Of a DNA stretch of 64,000 nucleotides, positions 17,537 through 26,956 are shown one piece after another. The stretch lies in assembly GCF_027912835.1 (NCBI RefSeq), contig NZ_CP115768.1, forward strand, positions 2,021,501 through 2,085,500, given 5' to 3'. The position numbers and the translations under genes were made by a program. The stretch is from Paracoccus sediminicola (GTDB lineage Bacteria; Pseudomonadota; Alphaproteobacteria; Rhodobacterales; Rhodobacteraceae). The notes under the pieces were generated by a model. It was not told the DNA's origin. It did no database searches and saw only the letters and a list, made by a program, of their open reading frames with translations. Each line of letters begins with the position of its first letter. Position 1 is the stretch's first letter.

Positions 17537-17840
17537 TCAGCGCCACGACTGAGACCATCACAAGGCGATGTGCAGGGCAAGCACGTCGCCTCTCTCCTAT
17601 TCGCGCTGATCGCGCTCCGCGCGAGGCTCCTGCCATCAGTATCACCGCGGCAGTGCGGCGCCATCACGTCGGCGGATTGAAGCCGATCGGGGCGCCTCTG
17701 CGCGGCGCGCTTTCTTAACAGCCCCCAGGCAAGCTGCTATGAGCCGCCGAGGAAATTCAGATCGTGATCGCCCCAGACCAATGCCGCACGGCAGTGCCGA
17801 GCGAACCTCGGGGCGCGTAATGTTTCAAGGTGAAAGCGGC
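17537..17840. other. Intergenic region between fpr and the acyltransferase gene
   Basis: About 300 bases. I see no gene, tRNA or convincing terminator. A weak start extension of the acyltransferase frame runs into it. The promoter for the acyltransferase presumably lies here. Confidence 0.3.
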
Positions 17841-18905
17841 ATGGCTGCGGATCGAAAAACCCCGACACCCCATCTGGTCAGCGTCCAGCTTTTGCGGGCG
17901 ATTGCCGCGACGGCTGTGGTGTTCCAGCACGCCCAGACCGAAGCGGTACAGAGCATGGCCGAATTCGACCCGCTCGGCTTCGATTTCGGGATCGGTGTGG
18001 ATATCTTCTTCATCATCAGCGGTTTCGTGATGTGGCTGTCCAGCTCGCATCTTTTCGGCGAGCCGGGTGGCACGGGGCTGTTCCTGAAGAAGCGGTTTCA
18101 GCGTGTGGTGCCGCTTTACTGGGTCTATACGCTCGGGATGCTGGCCGCGATCCTGCTGTTGCCGGAAAAGCTGAACAACCCCGATGCGAGCCCGGGGCTG
18201 GTCATTTCATCCTTCCTGTTTTTCCCCTATCCGAACGCGATCGGAGAATACACGCCGGTGCTGGCGCTCGGATGGACGCTGAACTACGAGATGTTCTTCT
18301 ATGCGCTGTTTGCCATCGCATTGATCCTGCCGCGCCGTCCGGGATTTCTGGCGCTGTGCGGGCTGATCTTCGGCTTCGTGCTGCTCTGGAGCGTGATCGA
18401 CATCGGTCCCATCCGGTTCTGGGGCCGGCCGATCATCATCGAATTCCTGATCGGCGTCGTGCTGGCGCGCATCTATCTGCGCGTCGGAAACCGTCCCGGC
18501 CTTCCGCTCTTCGCCATCGCCGTCGCCGCCGCCTTCGTCGCTTACCGGCTGCTGACGCCTTTCGAAAGCCGCCTGATCTCGCTCGGCCTGCCCAGCGCGA
18601 TCTTCTCGGCCGCCTTCATCTTCTTCTTGCCCGCAAGGCTCAGTGGCACGCTGAGCGGGATTGCAAGGCTGGGCGGGGACAGTTCTTACACACTTTACCT
18701 GTCGCATCCCTTCACCCTCGCCATCGTGAAAATCATCTGGCTCAGGCTCGACCCCGGCGCCGCGCAGCCCTGGGCCTATATCTGGGCCGCGACACTGGCC
18801 TGTGTGGTCGCGGGCTACATCCTGTATCTGCTGATCGAGAAGCCTTTGCTCAGCCTCTGGAAACGGCCCCGCAGGAGCGCGCCCGCCCAGGCGGCCGCGG
18901 AATAG
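17841..18905 (+). CDS. Acyltransferase 3 family membrane protein
   Basis: A 354-residue integral membrane O-acyltransferase. The N-terminal part has LLRAIAATAVVFQHAQ (the conserved RxxA..VV.xH catalytic-His segment) and the DIFFIISGFVMW motif followed by KKRFQRVVPLYWVYT, all hallmarks of the family. About ten hydrophobic segments follow, and the last block is YTLYLSHPFTLAI. Such enzymes acetylate or acylate surface polysaccharides, peptidoglycan-linked sugars or lipids; the acceptor is unknown. The start is chosen at the ATG preceded by AAGGTGA. In-frame upstream ATGs at 17820 and 17739 have weaker sites. It stands alone and converges on gcdH. Confidence 0.88.
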   Translation: MAADRKTPTPHLVSVQLLRAIAATAVVFQHAQTEAVQSMAEFDPLGFDFGIGVDIFFIISGFVMWLSSSHLFGEPGGTGLFLKKRFQRVVPLYWVYTLGMLAAILLLPEKLNNPDASPGLVISSFLFFPYPNAIGEYTPVLALGWTLNYEMFFYALFAIALILPRRPGFLALCGLIFGFVLLWSVIDIGPIRFWGRPIIIEFLIGVVLARIYLRVGNRPGLPLFAIAVAAAFVAYRLLTPFESRLISLGLPSAIFSAAFIFFLPARLSGTLSGIARLGGDSSYTLYLSHPFTLAIVKIIWLRLDPGAAQPWAYIWAATLACVVAGYILYLLIEKPLLSLWKRPRRSAPAQAAAE

Positions 18906-18938
18906 GGGCGTTGCCCCTCTTGGCCCGAGGCCAATTCA

Positions 18939-19004
18939 CCCCAGGATATTGTCGTCAGGGTGAAAAGCGGCGCAGGGTTTCATCCTGAACCAAATATCCT
19001 CGGG
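18939..19004. repeat. Long imperfect inverted repeat between convergent genes
   Basis: A 27-nt left arm (18939-18965) and right arm (18978-19004) match at about 21 of 27 positions around a 12-nt loop. The arms share AGGATATT and TCAGG-x-TGAAA. It lies between the 3' ends of the acyltransferase gene and gcdH. It could end both transcripts or be a REP-like dispersed element. AGGATATTT-like motifs recur near 14461 and 62352. Confidence 0.5.
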
Positions 19005-19046
19005 GGAGTCCGTCAGGACGGGGGCGGACAGCCCCCTGCCCCGTTC

Positions 19047-20255
19047 TCAGAAAAATGCCTGCAGCCCGGTGATCGCGCGGCCCAGGATCAGCGCGTGGAC
19101 GTCATGCGTACCCTCATAGGTGTTGACGGTCTCGAGATTGGCCATGTGGCGCATCACCTGGTATTCCTCCGAGATGCCGTTGCCGCCATGCATGTCGCGG
19201 GCGATCCGGGCGATCTCCAGAGCTTTGCCGCAATTATTACGCTTGACGATCGAGATCATCTCGGGCGCTGCCTGCGCCTCGTCCAGGAGCCGTCCAACGC
19301 GGAGCGAGCCCTGAAGGCCAAGCGCGATGTCGGTCATCATATTGGCCAGCTTGAGCTGATGCAGCTGGGTCTGCGCCAGCGGCTTGCCGAACTGATGCCG
19401 GTCGAGACCATATTGCCGCGCGGCATGGAGACAGAATTCTGCCGCGCCCATCGCACCCCAGCTGATCCCGTAGCGCGCCCGGTTGAGACAGCCGAAAGGC
19501 CCCTTCAGACCCTCGACATTGGGCAGCAGCGCGTCCTCCCCGACCTCGACATTGTCCATGACGATTTCGCCGGTGATCGAAGCGCGCAGGCTCAACTTGC
19601 CGCCGACCTTCGGCGCGGAAAGGCCCTTCATGCCCTTTTCCAGAACAAATCCGCGGATCTTGCCGCCATGTTCCTCGGATTTGGCCCAGACCACGAAGAC
19701 ATCGGCGATGGGCGAGTTCGAGATCCACATCTTCGAGCCGGTCAGCACATAGCCGTTCTCGGTCTTTTTCGCGCGGGTCTTCATGCCCGCCGGGTCGGAA
19801 CCGGCATCGGGCTCGGTCAGGCCGAAGCAGCCGATGAACTCGCCCGAGGACAGTTTCGGCAGGTATTTCTTGCGCTGCTCTTCGGAGCCATAGGCATAGA
19901 TCGGATACATGACCAGCGAGGACTGCACCGACATCATCGAGCGATAGCCGCTATCCACACGCTCGACTTCGCGCGCGACGAGTCCGTAAGCCACGTAAGA
20001 GGCACCGATCCCGCCATATTCCTCGGGCACGGTGACGCCGAGAAGCCCCATCTCGCCCATTTCGCGAAAGATCTCGGGGTCGGTGATCTCGTCGCGATAG
20101 GCCTCGATCACGCGCGGTTGAAGCTTGTCTTGCGCATAGGCGCGGGCGGCATCGCGCAGCATGCGTTCTTCTTCGGTGAGTTGATCCTCGAGCCGGAATG
20201 GATCCTCCCAGTTGAACTTCCCAAGATCAGGTGCATCTTTCGCCTTCAACGCCAT
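19047..20255 (-). CDS. gcdH: Glutaryl-CoA dehydrogenase (acyl-CoA dehydrogenase family)
   Basis: This 402-residue flavoprotein would oxidise and decarboxylate glutaryl-CoA to crotonyl-CoA in lysine, tryptophan or benzoate breakdown. The start [20 protein letters not shown] with GGAGGG about 8 nt upstream is the natural one; the frame is open much further 5' but that part lies antisense to the next gene. Family motifs are [34 protein letters not shown] and the FAD segment [19 protein letters not shown]. The catalytic Glu is near residue 381 in [20 protein letters not shown], with the TYEGT context typical of GcdH. No other lysine-degradation genes are adjacent. Confidence 0.93.
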   Translation of the reverse strand: MALKAKDAPDLGKFNWEDPFRLEDQLTEEERMLRDAARAYAQDKLQPRVIEAYRDEITDPEIFREMGEMGLLGVTVPEEYGGIGASYVAYGLVAREVERVDSGYRSMMSVQSSLVMYPIYAYGSEEQRKKYLPKLSSGEFIGCFGLTEPDAGSDPAGMKTRAKKTENGYVLTGSKMWISNSPIADVFVVWAKSEEHGGKIRGFVLEKGMKGLSAPKVGGKLSLRASITGEIVMDNVEVGEDALLPNVEGLKGPFGCLNRARYGISWGAMGAAEFCLHAARQYGLDRHQFGKPLAQTQLHQLKLANMMTDIALGLQGSLRVGRLLDEAQAAPEMISIVKRNNCGKALEIARIARDMHGGNGISEEYQVMRHMANLETVNTYEGTHDVHALILGRAITGLQAFF

Positions 20256-20480
20256 CGCTCGTCCCTCCAAATACAGCCCTTTTTGGCATAGGCCCAAGCA
20301 TCGCCCCGTGCAAGCCCCGCGCCCCGTGTCCAGCCGGCGGTCCACACGCATGACGCGAGCAAGGCGGTATTGCGCACGCGCGCGAGAGGCCGATGACATG
20401 ACGCTCACGCTTAATTGGGGGAACGATGCGAGCGGCGTACCGTTAGGTTCGGAACCAGAAAAGTCCGACCGGAGGATTAT

Positions 20481-22730
20481 ATGACCCGCTTCTCTGCCAA
20501 CTCGACCGCGCTTGCGGCCCTGATCTCGCTGGGCCTCGTTTCGCCATCCGGCGCCGAGATCACGCTGAGCGCCGAAGACATCCAGCAACAGGGCCCCGCC
20601 CGCGCGGAGGCGATGGGCCGGCTCGACACGCTGCTGCGCGCCGAACTCGATGCCGGGCTGCGGCAGGACCAGTTGAGCTGCCTCGACGGCTCCGAGCGAC
20701 CCTGCGCAGACGACATGGCCGTCGTGACCCCCGCCGGCGTTTCGGTGCAGACCGGTCCCGAGGGCCAGATCATCCTCGCGCCCGCCGAGCTGCAGCCCTA
20801 CGAGGTCGATGCCGAGGGCATGCTGGTGCCGCGTGGCAATGAACTGAACAAGCTCGCGAAACAATATCTGCAAACGGCACAGCAGAACGCCGATGTGCTG
20901 ACCGGCGAAAACGCCGCCCCCAGCGTCGAAGCTGCCGAGGCTGAAGCTGAGGCTGAGGCTGAAAGGGCGGAAGCGGACGCCGAAGCCGCCTTCACCCCGA
21001 ACGATCCGAATGCGCGCGCTCAGCAGAACGGTCAGGACGGGAATGTCGATCCCTCTATCAGCGACAGCGCCTCGCCGCAGGATGCACCGACGGAAGAGCC
21101 TCAGATCGCCGCAGCGCCGGAGACCGAGAGGGACGACGAGGCGCAAGCCCGCGAGGATGAGCTTGCGGAACGGCTCGCAGCCGACCAGAGCGATGATGAC
21201 GCGGAAGCCGAAGCAGAGGAAGATGATTCCGAACCGGCCGAGGCCGAAGGGGACGATAACGGCGATCAGGAAGACGCCGAACCCAGACAGGCCGACGCCG
21301 CACCCTCTCAGGTGCAGGACAGCTTCGCCGATGAAGAGCGTCGCCTGACCGAAGAAGAGGCCAATCGGCTTGAACAGGGCCGCATAGACAATATGGGCCG
21401 GCTGAACCGCCTGCTTGCGCAGGAGGTCGAGGCCGGGCTGACGCCGGATGAGCTTATGTGCAAGGACGGCTCACAGCGGCCCTGCGATATGGATACGACG
21501 TCGCTCGTGACTCCGGAAGGTGTCGCCGTTGATGTCACCGAGCAGGGGCGCTTGATCCTCGCCGCGATGGATCGGCAACAATACCGCATCAGTGATGACG
21601 GCGAGCTGGTGGCTCGCGGCTCGAACACCGAAGCCGCGAAGGAAGCCGCCGAGGCCGAGGCGCCGACCGCCGAAGCCTTCAACGCCGATGCTGAAGCCGA
21701 AGGGGACGTGGTCAGCGAAAGCGTGACCGAAGACAGCGCCCGCAGCTCGGCCGAGGATTTCGAGACCACCATCACCGAAGCGATCGAGCGGGCCGCTGAC
21801 CGGCAGAGCGCTGATGCTCAGGCCTCGGAGAGTGATGACGACGATGACAGCACCAGCGATCTGGCAAAGGTGGCGCTCGCCGGTCTCGGGGCGCTTGCCG
21901 TCGGTCAGGTTCTGAACGGCAATCGCGAAGTGGCGCTGAATACCGGCGACCGGGTGATCGTGACCCGCGCGGATGGCAGCCAGCAAGTGCTGAAGGACGA
22001 AAACGCTCTGCTGCGCCAGCCCGGCAACGAGGTGCAGACCGAGAACTATTCGGACGGTTCGTCGCGCACCGTGGTGACGCGCCCGGATGGGTCGCAGGTG
22101 GTGACGCTGCGCGCTTCTGATCTGTCGGTGCTGCGCCGCATCCATGTTGCCGCCGACGGCACCGAGACCGTGCTGATCGACGAATCGGTCGAAGTGCCGC
22201 CGGTCGAGCTGTCCGAGTTGCCGCAGGCGCCCGCGCCGCGCCCCGATGTCGCGCCGACCAGCGAGGAAGAGCTGCGCGATGCGCTCGCCCGCGAGGCCGC
22301 CATCGACCGCCGCTTCACACTGACGCAGGTCCGTTCGATCCCCGAGGTCCGCAATCTCGTGGCGCCGGTGGATATCGACGCGATCACCTTCGACACCGGC
22401 TCGGCGGCGATCGACCCCGATCAGGCCCGCCAGTTGGCGACTCTCGGCACGGTGCTGGAACAGGCCATCGACGAGAACCCGCGCGAGGTGTTCCTGATCG
22501 AGGGTCATACCGATGCGGTTGGCGCCGCGGCCTTCAACCTCGCCCTCTCGGACCGTCGCGCCGAGTCGGTGGCTCTGGCGCTGTCGGAATATTTCGATGT
22601 GCCGCCTGAGAACCTGGTGGTGCAGGGCTATGGCGAGGAATATCTGAAGGTGCAAACTCTGGTTGACGAGCGCGCCAATCGCCGCGCCTCGGTGCGTCGC
22701 ATCACCGATCTGCTGGCCTCGGCCAACTGA
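20481..22730 (+). CDS. Large acidic OmpA-family envelope protein with duplicated N-terminal module
   Basis: A 749-residue protein with signal peptide at about 1-25 (ending SPSGA-EIT) and GGAGGA just upstream of the ATG. Residues 39-125 and 299-380 are two copies of one module: [18 protein letters not shown] with C67/C75, and [18 protein letters not shown] with C327/C335, both in C-x7-C spacing and followed by VTPxGVxV. Between and after them lie Glu/Ala/Asp-rich disordered linkers. A short hydrophobic stretch ([18 protein letters not shown]) follows. The C-terminal OmpA domain (about 630-745) has [34 protein letters not shown] and [12 protein letters not shown], the peptidoglycan-binding pattern. 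It probably anchors the outer envelope to the wall; the role of the modules is unknown. Confidence 0.8.
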   Translation: MTRFSANSTALAALISLGLVSPSGAEITLSAEDIQQQGPARAEAMGRLDTLLRAELDAGLRQDQLSCLDGSERPCADDMAVVTPAGVSVQTGPEGQIILAPAELQPYEVDAEGMLVPRGNELNKLAKQYLQTAQQNADVLTGENAAPSVEAAEAEAEAEAERAEADAEAAFTPNDPNARAQQNGQDGNVDPSISDSASPQDAPTEEPQIAAAPETERDDEAQAREDELAERLAADQSDDDAEAEAEEDDSEPAEAEGDDNGDQEDAEPRQADAAPSQVQDSFADEERRLTEEEANRLEQGRIDNMGRLNRLLAQEVEAGLTPDELMCKDGSQRPCDMDTTSLVTPEGVAVDVTEQGRLILAAMDRQQYRISDDGELVARGSNTEAAKEAAEAEAPTAEAFNADAEAEGDVVSESVTEDSARSSAEDFETTITEAIERAADRQSADAQASESDDDDDSTSDLAKVALAGLGALAVGQVLNGNREVALNTGDRVIVTRADGSQQVLKDENALLRQPGNEVQTENYSDGSSRTVVTRPDGSQVVTLRASDLSVLRRIHVAADGTETVLIDESVEVPPVELSELPQAPAPRPDVAPTSEEELRDALAREAAIDRRFTLTQVRSIPEVRNLVAPVDIDAITFDTGSAAIDPDQARQLATLGTVLEQAIDENPREVFLIEGHTDAVGAAAFNLALSDRRAESVALALSEYFDVPPENLVVQGYGEEYLKVQTLVDERANRRASVRRITDLLASAN

Positions 22731-22751
22731 TCTCATCTGCCTTTTCCCGAA

Positions 22752-22778
22752 AGGCCCGGCCCCGCGCCGGGCCTTTTT
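22752..22778 (+). terminator. Rho-independent terminator after the OmpA-family gene
   Basis: AGGCCCGG / CCGGGCCT stem with a short GC loop, followed by five T residues, about 20 nt past the stop codon. The converging glycosylase gene ends one base later. Confidence 0.88.
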
Positions 22779-23402
22779 CTATGAGCGCACGCCCTCGCGC
22801 CCCTTCTCCAGCAGATAGTGCGACCATAGCCCCCGCGCCGCGACCGAGCGCCAGGGCCGCCAAGGCTCGGCCAGCTCTCGCAGGGCTTTCGGATCGGGAC
22901 GTTTGTTCAGCCCATAGAGCATACGCGCCGCCTCTTGCAGCGCCAGATCCCCGGCAGGAAAAGCATCGCGGCGGCCAAGAGCGAAGGCGAGATAGATCTC
23001 TGCCGTCCACAGCCCGATCCCCGGCAGTGCCGTCAGCGTGGCCAGTACCTCTTCATCCGGGGCGCGGCGCAGCGCCTGCCAGTCGGGCTCGTTCTCGGCA
23101 ATGCCCATCAGATAACGGATCTTCGGCCGCGAGACGCCGCAGCCACGCAACGCCTCGGGACCGGCAGCGCGGATGGCGGCGGCCTCGGTCAGGCCGGCGG
23201 CATCCAGTCGCGCCATGGTCGCCCCCGCGGACGCGGTCGAGATCTGCTGGCCGATGATCGCGTCGAGGATCGCGCCAAACCCGTCAGGACGCCGCCGCAG
23301 TGGCAGAGGCAGGCCGGGCAGCGCCGAAGCCCAGATCGGGCAGACCGACGCCAGATGCGCCGCGCCCTCGGCCAGATCGGCGTCGGTCTCGACGATCCTC
23401 AC
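22779..23402 (-). CDS. DNA-3-methyladenine glycosylase II-type enzyme (AlkA-like)
   Basis: A 207-residue HhH-GPD base-excision enzyme. The helix-hairpin-helix is LTALPGIGLWTAEIYL, followed by the catalytic Asp in FPAGDLALQEA. An upstream helix has the ILDAIIGQQIS segment typical of AlkA. It lacks the N-terminal beta domain of E. coli AlkA, like many compact bacterial homologues. It would excise alkylated purines such as 3-methyladenine. It begins with GTG and overlaps the GntR gene's stop (GTGA), so the two are translationally coupled. No alkylation regulator is adjacent. Confidence 0.88.
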   Translation of the reverse strand: MRIVETDADLAEGAAHLASVCPIWASALPGLPLPLRRRPDGFGAILDAIIGQQISTASAGATMARLDAAGLTEAAAIRAAGPEALRGCGVSRPKIRYLMGIAENEPDWQALRRAPDEEVLATLTALPGIGLWTAEIYLAFALGRRDAFPAGDLALQEAARMLYGLNKRPDPKALRELAEPWRPWRSVAARGLWSHYLLEKGREGVRS

Positions 23403-24022
23403 CGCTCGCGCCGCGCATCTTCGCGCAGCCTTGTCTCGAACGCCTTGGAGATATGGCTGCGCAGCGCAGCCTCTGCCGCCACGGCGTTACCCGAATTCAG
23501 CGCATCGACAATGGTCTGATGCTCAGAGAGCGCGGCTTCGCCCCGCCCCTCGACCGCCAGCGAGGTCCGCGCCATCAGCGCCATATTGCGATGAACGATA
23601 TCCAGCTGCTGCACGAGATAGCGATTATGCGACGCAAGGTGGATCTGATGATGAAAGCGCCGGTTCGACCGCGCAAGCGCTTCGGCATCGCCAAGCATTC
23701 TCATATCGGCGTCGATCATGCTTTGCAGCACCCGCAATTCTTCGGGCGTGGCATGGCGAGCCGCCAGACGCGCGGCAAGCGCTTCCAGCTCGGCTCGGAC
23801 GGTATAAAGCTCTGATAGCTGGTTATGATCCAGCGTCGACACGATCAGCGAGCGCCCGTCGCGCTTGACCATCGACTGGGTTTCCAGCCGCTGCAAGGCC
23901 TCTCGGACCGGGGTGCGCGACACGCCGAACCTCTCGGCCAGTTCGGATTCCACGAGCCGGTCGCCCGGCGCATAGACCCCGCCGTCAATGGCTTCGACAA
24001 TCAGGCTATAGGCATCTTTCAT
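23399..24022 (-). CDS. GntR-family (FCD/FadR-type) transcriptional regulator
   Basis: A 207-residue regulator. The N-terminal winged helix has LVESELAERFGVSRTPVREALQRLETQSMVKRDGRSLIVSTL. The C-terminal all-helical FCD ligand domain has YTVRAELEALAARLAA, metal-ligand-like His residues in RRFHHQIHLASHN, and LSEHQTIVDAL followed by SHISKAF. Such regulators respond to organic acids, sugars or acyl compounds. The ATG at 24022 is preferred over an upstream TTG because the DNA-binding domain starts immediately after it; no strong ribosome binding site is visible for either. It is coupled to the AlkA-type gene downstream, though a functional link is not obvious. Confidence 0.87.
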   Translation of the reverse strand: MKDAYSLIVEAIDGGVYAPGDRLVESELAERFGVSRTPVREALQRLETQSMVKRDGRSLIVSTLDHNQLSELYTVRAELEALAARLAARHATPEELRVLQSMIDADMRMLGDAEALARSNRRFHHQIHLASHNRYLVQQLDIVHRNMALMARTSLAVEGRGEAALSEHQTIVDALNSGNAVAAEAALRSHISKAFETRLREDARRER

Positions 24023-24171
24023 GGCGGCAGGTTGCCGGAATTTCCGCGGCGAATGCAAGCGCGAAGACCGGGCGTTTCATCTTGCCCCGGCAGACGCAAA
24101 ATGCCCGGCGCGTGACGCGCCGGGCACCGGGATCACCCGCCCCGCACATGGCGGAGCGACCGGATCAGATC

Positions 24172-25638
24172 TTATTGACCGAGCATCGCCGGCTGGTCGT
24201 CGTCCAGAGCCAGGCTCGAGTCATACTCGAAGTCCTCGGCAGCCTGGATCTCTTCCTCGGTCAGTTCGCCGAGGACGAGGTTCTCGCCGTCCATCATGAC
24301 ACGGTTCAGCGGCACGGCCACATCGGTGTCGCCGATGTTCAGGAACCCGCCATTCGAGAAGACGAGCTGCTGCCCGGCATCGGTCTCGATGATGGCTTCC
24401 GGCTCGCCGACATCTTCGCCATTGGCGTCGAGCACGTTCATGCCCAGCACGTCGCCGACGGTCAGCGCAGCGGCGTCGCCCGCCGCAGCGGCTTCTTCGG
24501 CCTCTGCGGGAGCTTCTTCACCCTCGGCGGCATTCGCCTCGGCTGCACCGGCCTGACGCTGCTCACGCTCTTCGGCGCTCTCGAAGGTAACCGTCGGGTC
24601 GCCGCCCATGGTCACTTCGACGGTCGGCTCTTCGGTCATCACCACGGTGACATTCGCCTCGGCATTGACGAAGCTCAGCTCGGGGTCGGCCTGGCTATAG
24701 GTCACCTGCGGCGCGTCCTCGGACTGCACCAGCTGCACGATCGGCTGCTCTGCGGCGATCTCGACATTGCCATCGACCGACTGCTCTTCGCCATCGGCAG
24801 CGGCCATCGCCTCGCCATCGGCTGCATCGACATCGGCGTCGGCATCCGCGCCGTCTTCACCCAGGCCGAGATCAACATCAAGCTGCGGCTGGCCCTGCGT
24901 AACCGTGACTTCCGGCTCTCCTTGCACAACTTCGACCTGCGGGTCTGCGGCAGTCACAGTGACCTCCGGCTCGCCCTGCAGCATGTAGATGCGCGGCGCG
25001 GGGATATCGACACGCACGATGATTTCCGGGATCTCGACGGCAACCTCGGGCTGCTGCTGCTCGATCTCGATCTGGGTCGGAGGCTCGTTCACATCGACCT
25101 GCGGAGCCATGGTGGTCACCGTTACCTCGGGCTGAGGCACGCGCACATCGACATCCGGTTCGGGGACGTTGACGACAGCTTCGCCCTGGACCTCGATATT
25201 CTCCGCGACATTGACCTCTTCGGTGATCTCGGCTTCGTCGCTTGCCTCGGCAGTAGCATCAGCATCAGCTTCAACGTCGACTTCGGCATCGGCTTCAGCG
25301 GTGGCTTCCTCGGTCACCTCTTCGGTGGCCTCGGCGTCTGCGGTAGCCTCTTCACCCTCGGCGGGCATCGCATCACCGGCCTGCGCAACCTGCATTTCCA
25401 GCTCGGCGCACTGCTCGGCATTGTCGCCGTTGATCGCATCGGCAATGGCGCGCGGCTCGACCGCGTCGGAGGGCAGCTCGTTCTCGCTCAGCCACTGGCC
25501 GAGCGCCTGGCATTCCGCCGACTTGCCGCTCAGCGCTTCGAGGTTGACGTCAAGCTGCTGGCTGTGACCCGCCGCCGCAAACGACAGCGATATCGCGGTG
25601 CCCAGCAGAAGCGGACGAAGCGTTTTCTGGTTGGTCAT
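24172..25638 (-). CDS. Exported acidic protein with beta-strand repeats and C-terminal PRC-barrel
   Basis: A 488-residue protein. AAGGAG 6 nt before the ATG and a signal peptide MTNQKTLRPLLLGTAISLSFAAAGHSQ fix the start. An Ala/Glu/Asp/Val-rich segment follows (about 90-145). Residues ~155-260 are a run of short strand-like repeats such as PEVTV, PQVDV, PEVAV and PQVEV spaced about 8-14 residues. More PTVEV/PTVTF units occur near 340-355 after an acidic linker. Residues 391-470 form a PRC-barrel (TVGDVLGMNVLDANGEDVGE then FLNIGDTDVAVPLNRV). PRC-barrels mediate binding in many contexts. The repeats could form a beta-solenoid or extended spacer. Function is unknown. Confidence 0.75.
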   Translation of the reverse strand: MTNQKTLRPLLLGTAISLSFAAAGHSQQLDVNLEALSGKSAECQALGQWLSENELPSDAVEPRAIADAINGDNAEQCAELEMQVAQAGDAMPAEGEEATADAEATEEVTEEATAEADAEVDVEADADATAEASDEAEITEEVNVAENIEVQGEAVVNVPEPDVDVRVPQPEVTVTTMAPQVDVNEPPTQIEIEQQQPEVAVEIPEIIVRVDIPAPRIYMLQGEPEVTVTAADPQVEVVQGEPEVTVTQGQPQLDVDLGLGEDGADADADVDAADGEAMAAADGEEQSVDGNVEIAAEQPIVQLVQSEDAPQVTYSQADPELSFVNAEANVTVVMTEEPTVEVTMGGDPTVTFESAEEREQRQAGAAEANAAEGEEAPAEAEEAAAAGDAAALTVGDVLGMNVLDANGEDVGEPEAIIETDAGQQLVFSNGGFLNIGDTDVAVPLNRVMMDGENLVLGELTEEEIQAAEDFEYDSSLALDDDQPAMLGQ

Positions 25639-26128
25639 AAATGACTCCTTCCCGTTGAACTTATTAGGCCCTCGCCGTGAATTCGACGCAGAACCCGCCC
25701 CTCTGACGCGCGCCAGAGGGCCAAAAAGGGCCGCATGAAACGGCCTTGAACAGATCCGGTGACCGGATTCCCCAATGTCGCCGCCTTCGCCGCGATGCGC
25801 TGGCAAACATCCAGCGCGCGACGGCATTGACGACTTATTCACACAAGTTCGTGACGCAGGGCTGCGTTCCACTATCTTTTGTTAGCTCGCATCTTGAAAA
25901 TGAGCGTAGAGCACCCGAAACGCCTTCGTCTCGACCCAAGACAGGCAGAGCAGAGACTCTCAAGTCCCTGACGCCAAACCTAAATTCTTGTGCCCTTACC
26001 TCTCATGTCACGTCGCGATTTCTCGCGCCAAGCAGCCAGCTTTCCATAGCGTCACCTTCGTAGCGCTGAGCGCGCCCCATGTGCCGCACGGCATTGCGTC
26101 GCATCTCCGGCATGCCTATCAACCCACA
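25639..26128. other. Divergent intergenic region, about 490 bases
   Basis: This separates the PRC-barrel gene (minus) from the HAD nucleotidase gene (plus). The open frames that cross it show no family similarity or start signal. It is less GC-rich than neighbouring genes around 25830-26000. Promoters for both flanking genes should lie here; I cannot place them with confidence. Confidence 0.35.
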
Positions 26129-26791
26129 ATGACTTTTTCTCATGTGACCACCTGGATCTTCGATCTCGATAACACGCTCTACCCGCCCGAAGCAGCGCTG
26201 TTCGCCCAGATCGAGACCCGCATGACGGCGCATCTTCAGCGCTCGCTCGGCGTTGGCGCGGACGAGGCGAACCGGCTGCGGGCCAGCTATTGGCGCGATT
26301 ACGGGACGACGCTTGCCGGGCTGATGCGCGAACACGACATTGACCCACATGCCTATCTGCTCGATGTGCATGATATCGACTTTTCGGTGCTCGACCCGTC
26401 GCCCAGCTTGCGTCGCGCGATCGCCGCGCTGCCGGGCCGGAAGATCATCCACACCAATGCCGACTCGCGCTATGCCGGAAAGGTGCTGGACCGGCTCGGG
26501 CTGGATCTGTTCGAAAAAGTTTACGGCATCGAAGAGGTCGGATTTCGCCCAAAGCCGGACGCGCGCGCCTATGCCGCGGTGATCGAGGCGGATGGGCTCG
26601 ACCCGCGCAGCGCCGCCATGTTCGAGGATGATCCGCGCAATCTGGAAGTCCCCGCGAGGCTCGGGATGCAGACGGTTCTGGTCGGCGAAGGGCGGCACGG
26701 ACCGGACGAACTCGCGCCCGATCACAGCCACGGTCCGCATGTCCATCACCGCACCGGCGACCTTGCCGCGTTTCTCGGCGCGCTTGTCTGA
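26129..26791 (+). CDS. HAD-family pyrimidine 5'-nucleotidase
   Basis: A 220-residue HAD hydrolase. The nucleophile motif is TTWIFDLDNTLYPPEAALF, motif II is RKIIHTNADSRYA, and motif III/IV are GFRPKPDARAYAAV and AAMFEDDPRNLEVPARLGM. DLDNTLYP followed by a small helical cap is the signature of the SDT1/pyrimidine 5'-nucleotidase subgroup, which dephosphorylates UMP and CMP. The substrate assignment rests on that subgroup. The start is chosen where homology begins; the upstream in-frame extension is unrelated. Downstream follow a 30-codon candidate ORF and a UbiH-type gene. Confidence 0.86.
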   Translation: MTFSHVTTWIFDLDNTLYPPEAALFAQIETRMTAHLQRSLGVGADEANRLRASYWRDYGTTLAGLMREHDIDPHAYLLDVHDIDFSVLDPSPSLRRAIAALPGRKIIHTNADSRYAGKVLDRLGLDLFEKVYGIEEVGFRPKPDARAYAAVIEADGLDPRSAAMFEDDPRNLEVPARLGMQTVLVGEGRHGPDELAPDHSHGPHVHHRTGDLAAFLGALV

Positions 26792-26858
26792 GCGGCGGCC
26801 CTCTGGCAGGGTCTTTGCCGGACGCGGCCTTCCCCGTGCGGCATCAAGGAGACACTAC

Positions 26859-26951
26859 ATGGCTGAAGAGGTGATCGTGGCGAAAGCCGAAACGCTGGGC
26901 GGCACCGGGCTGGGCGCTGCGGCGGTGCCCGGCCTTCTGACGGATCGTTGA
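26859..26951 (+). CDS. Candidate 30-residue small ORF upstream of the UbiH-type gene
   Basis: ATG at 26859 is preceded by AAGGAG with 6-nt spacing, one of the best ribosome binding sites in the region. It opens a short frame (MAEEVIVAKAETLGGTGLGA through VPGLLTDR) that stops 5 nt before the ATG of the UbiH-type gene. That downstream gene has only a weak site of its own. The ORF could be a genuine small protein, a leader that couples translation, or a degenerate gene start. I recognise no family. Confidence 0.4.
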   Translation: MAEEVIVAKAETLGGTGLGAAAVPGLLTDR

Positions 26952-26956
26952 ACGGG

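Noticed and set aside
20256..21146. 5' extension of the gcdH frame by about 300 codons
   Set aside because: It is antisense to the OmpA-family gene, and gcdH has its own ATG with a good ribosome binding site at 20255.
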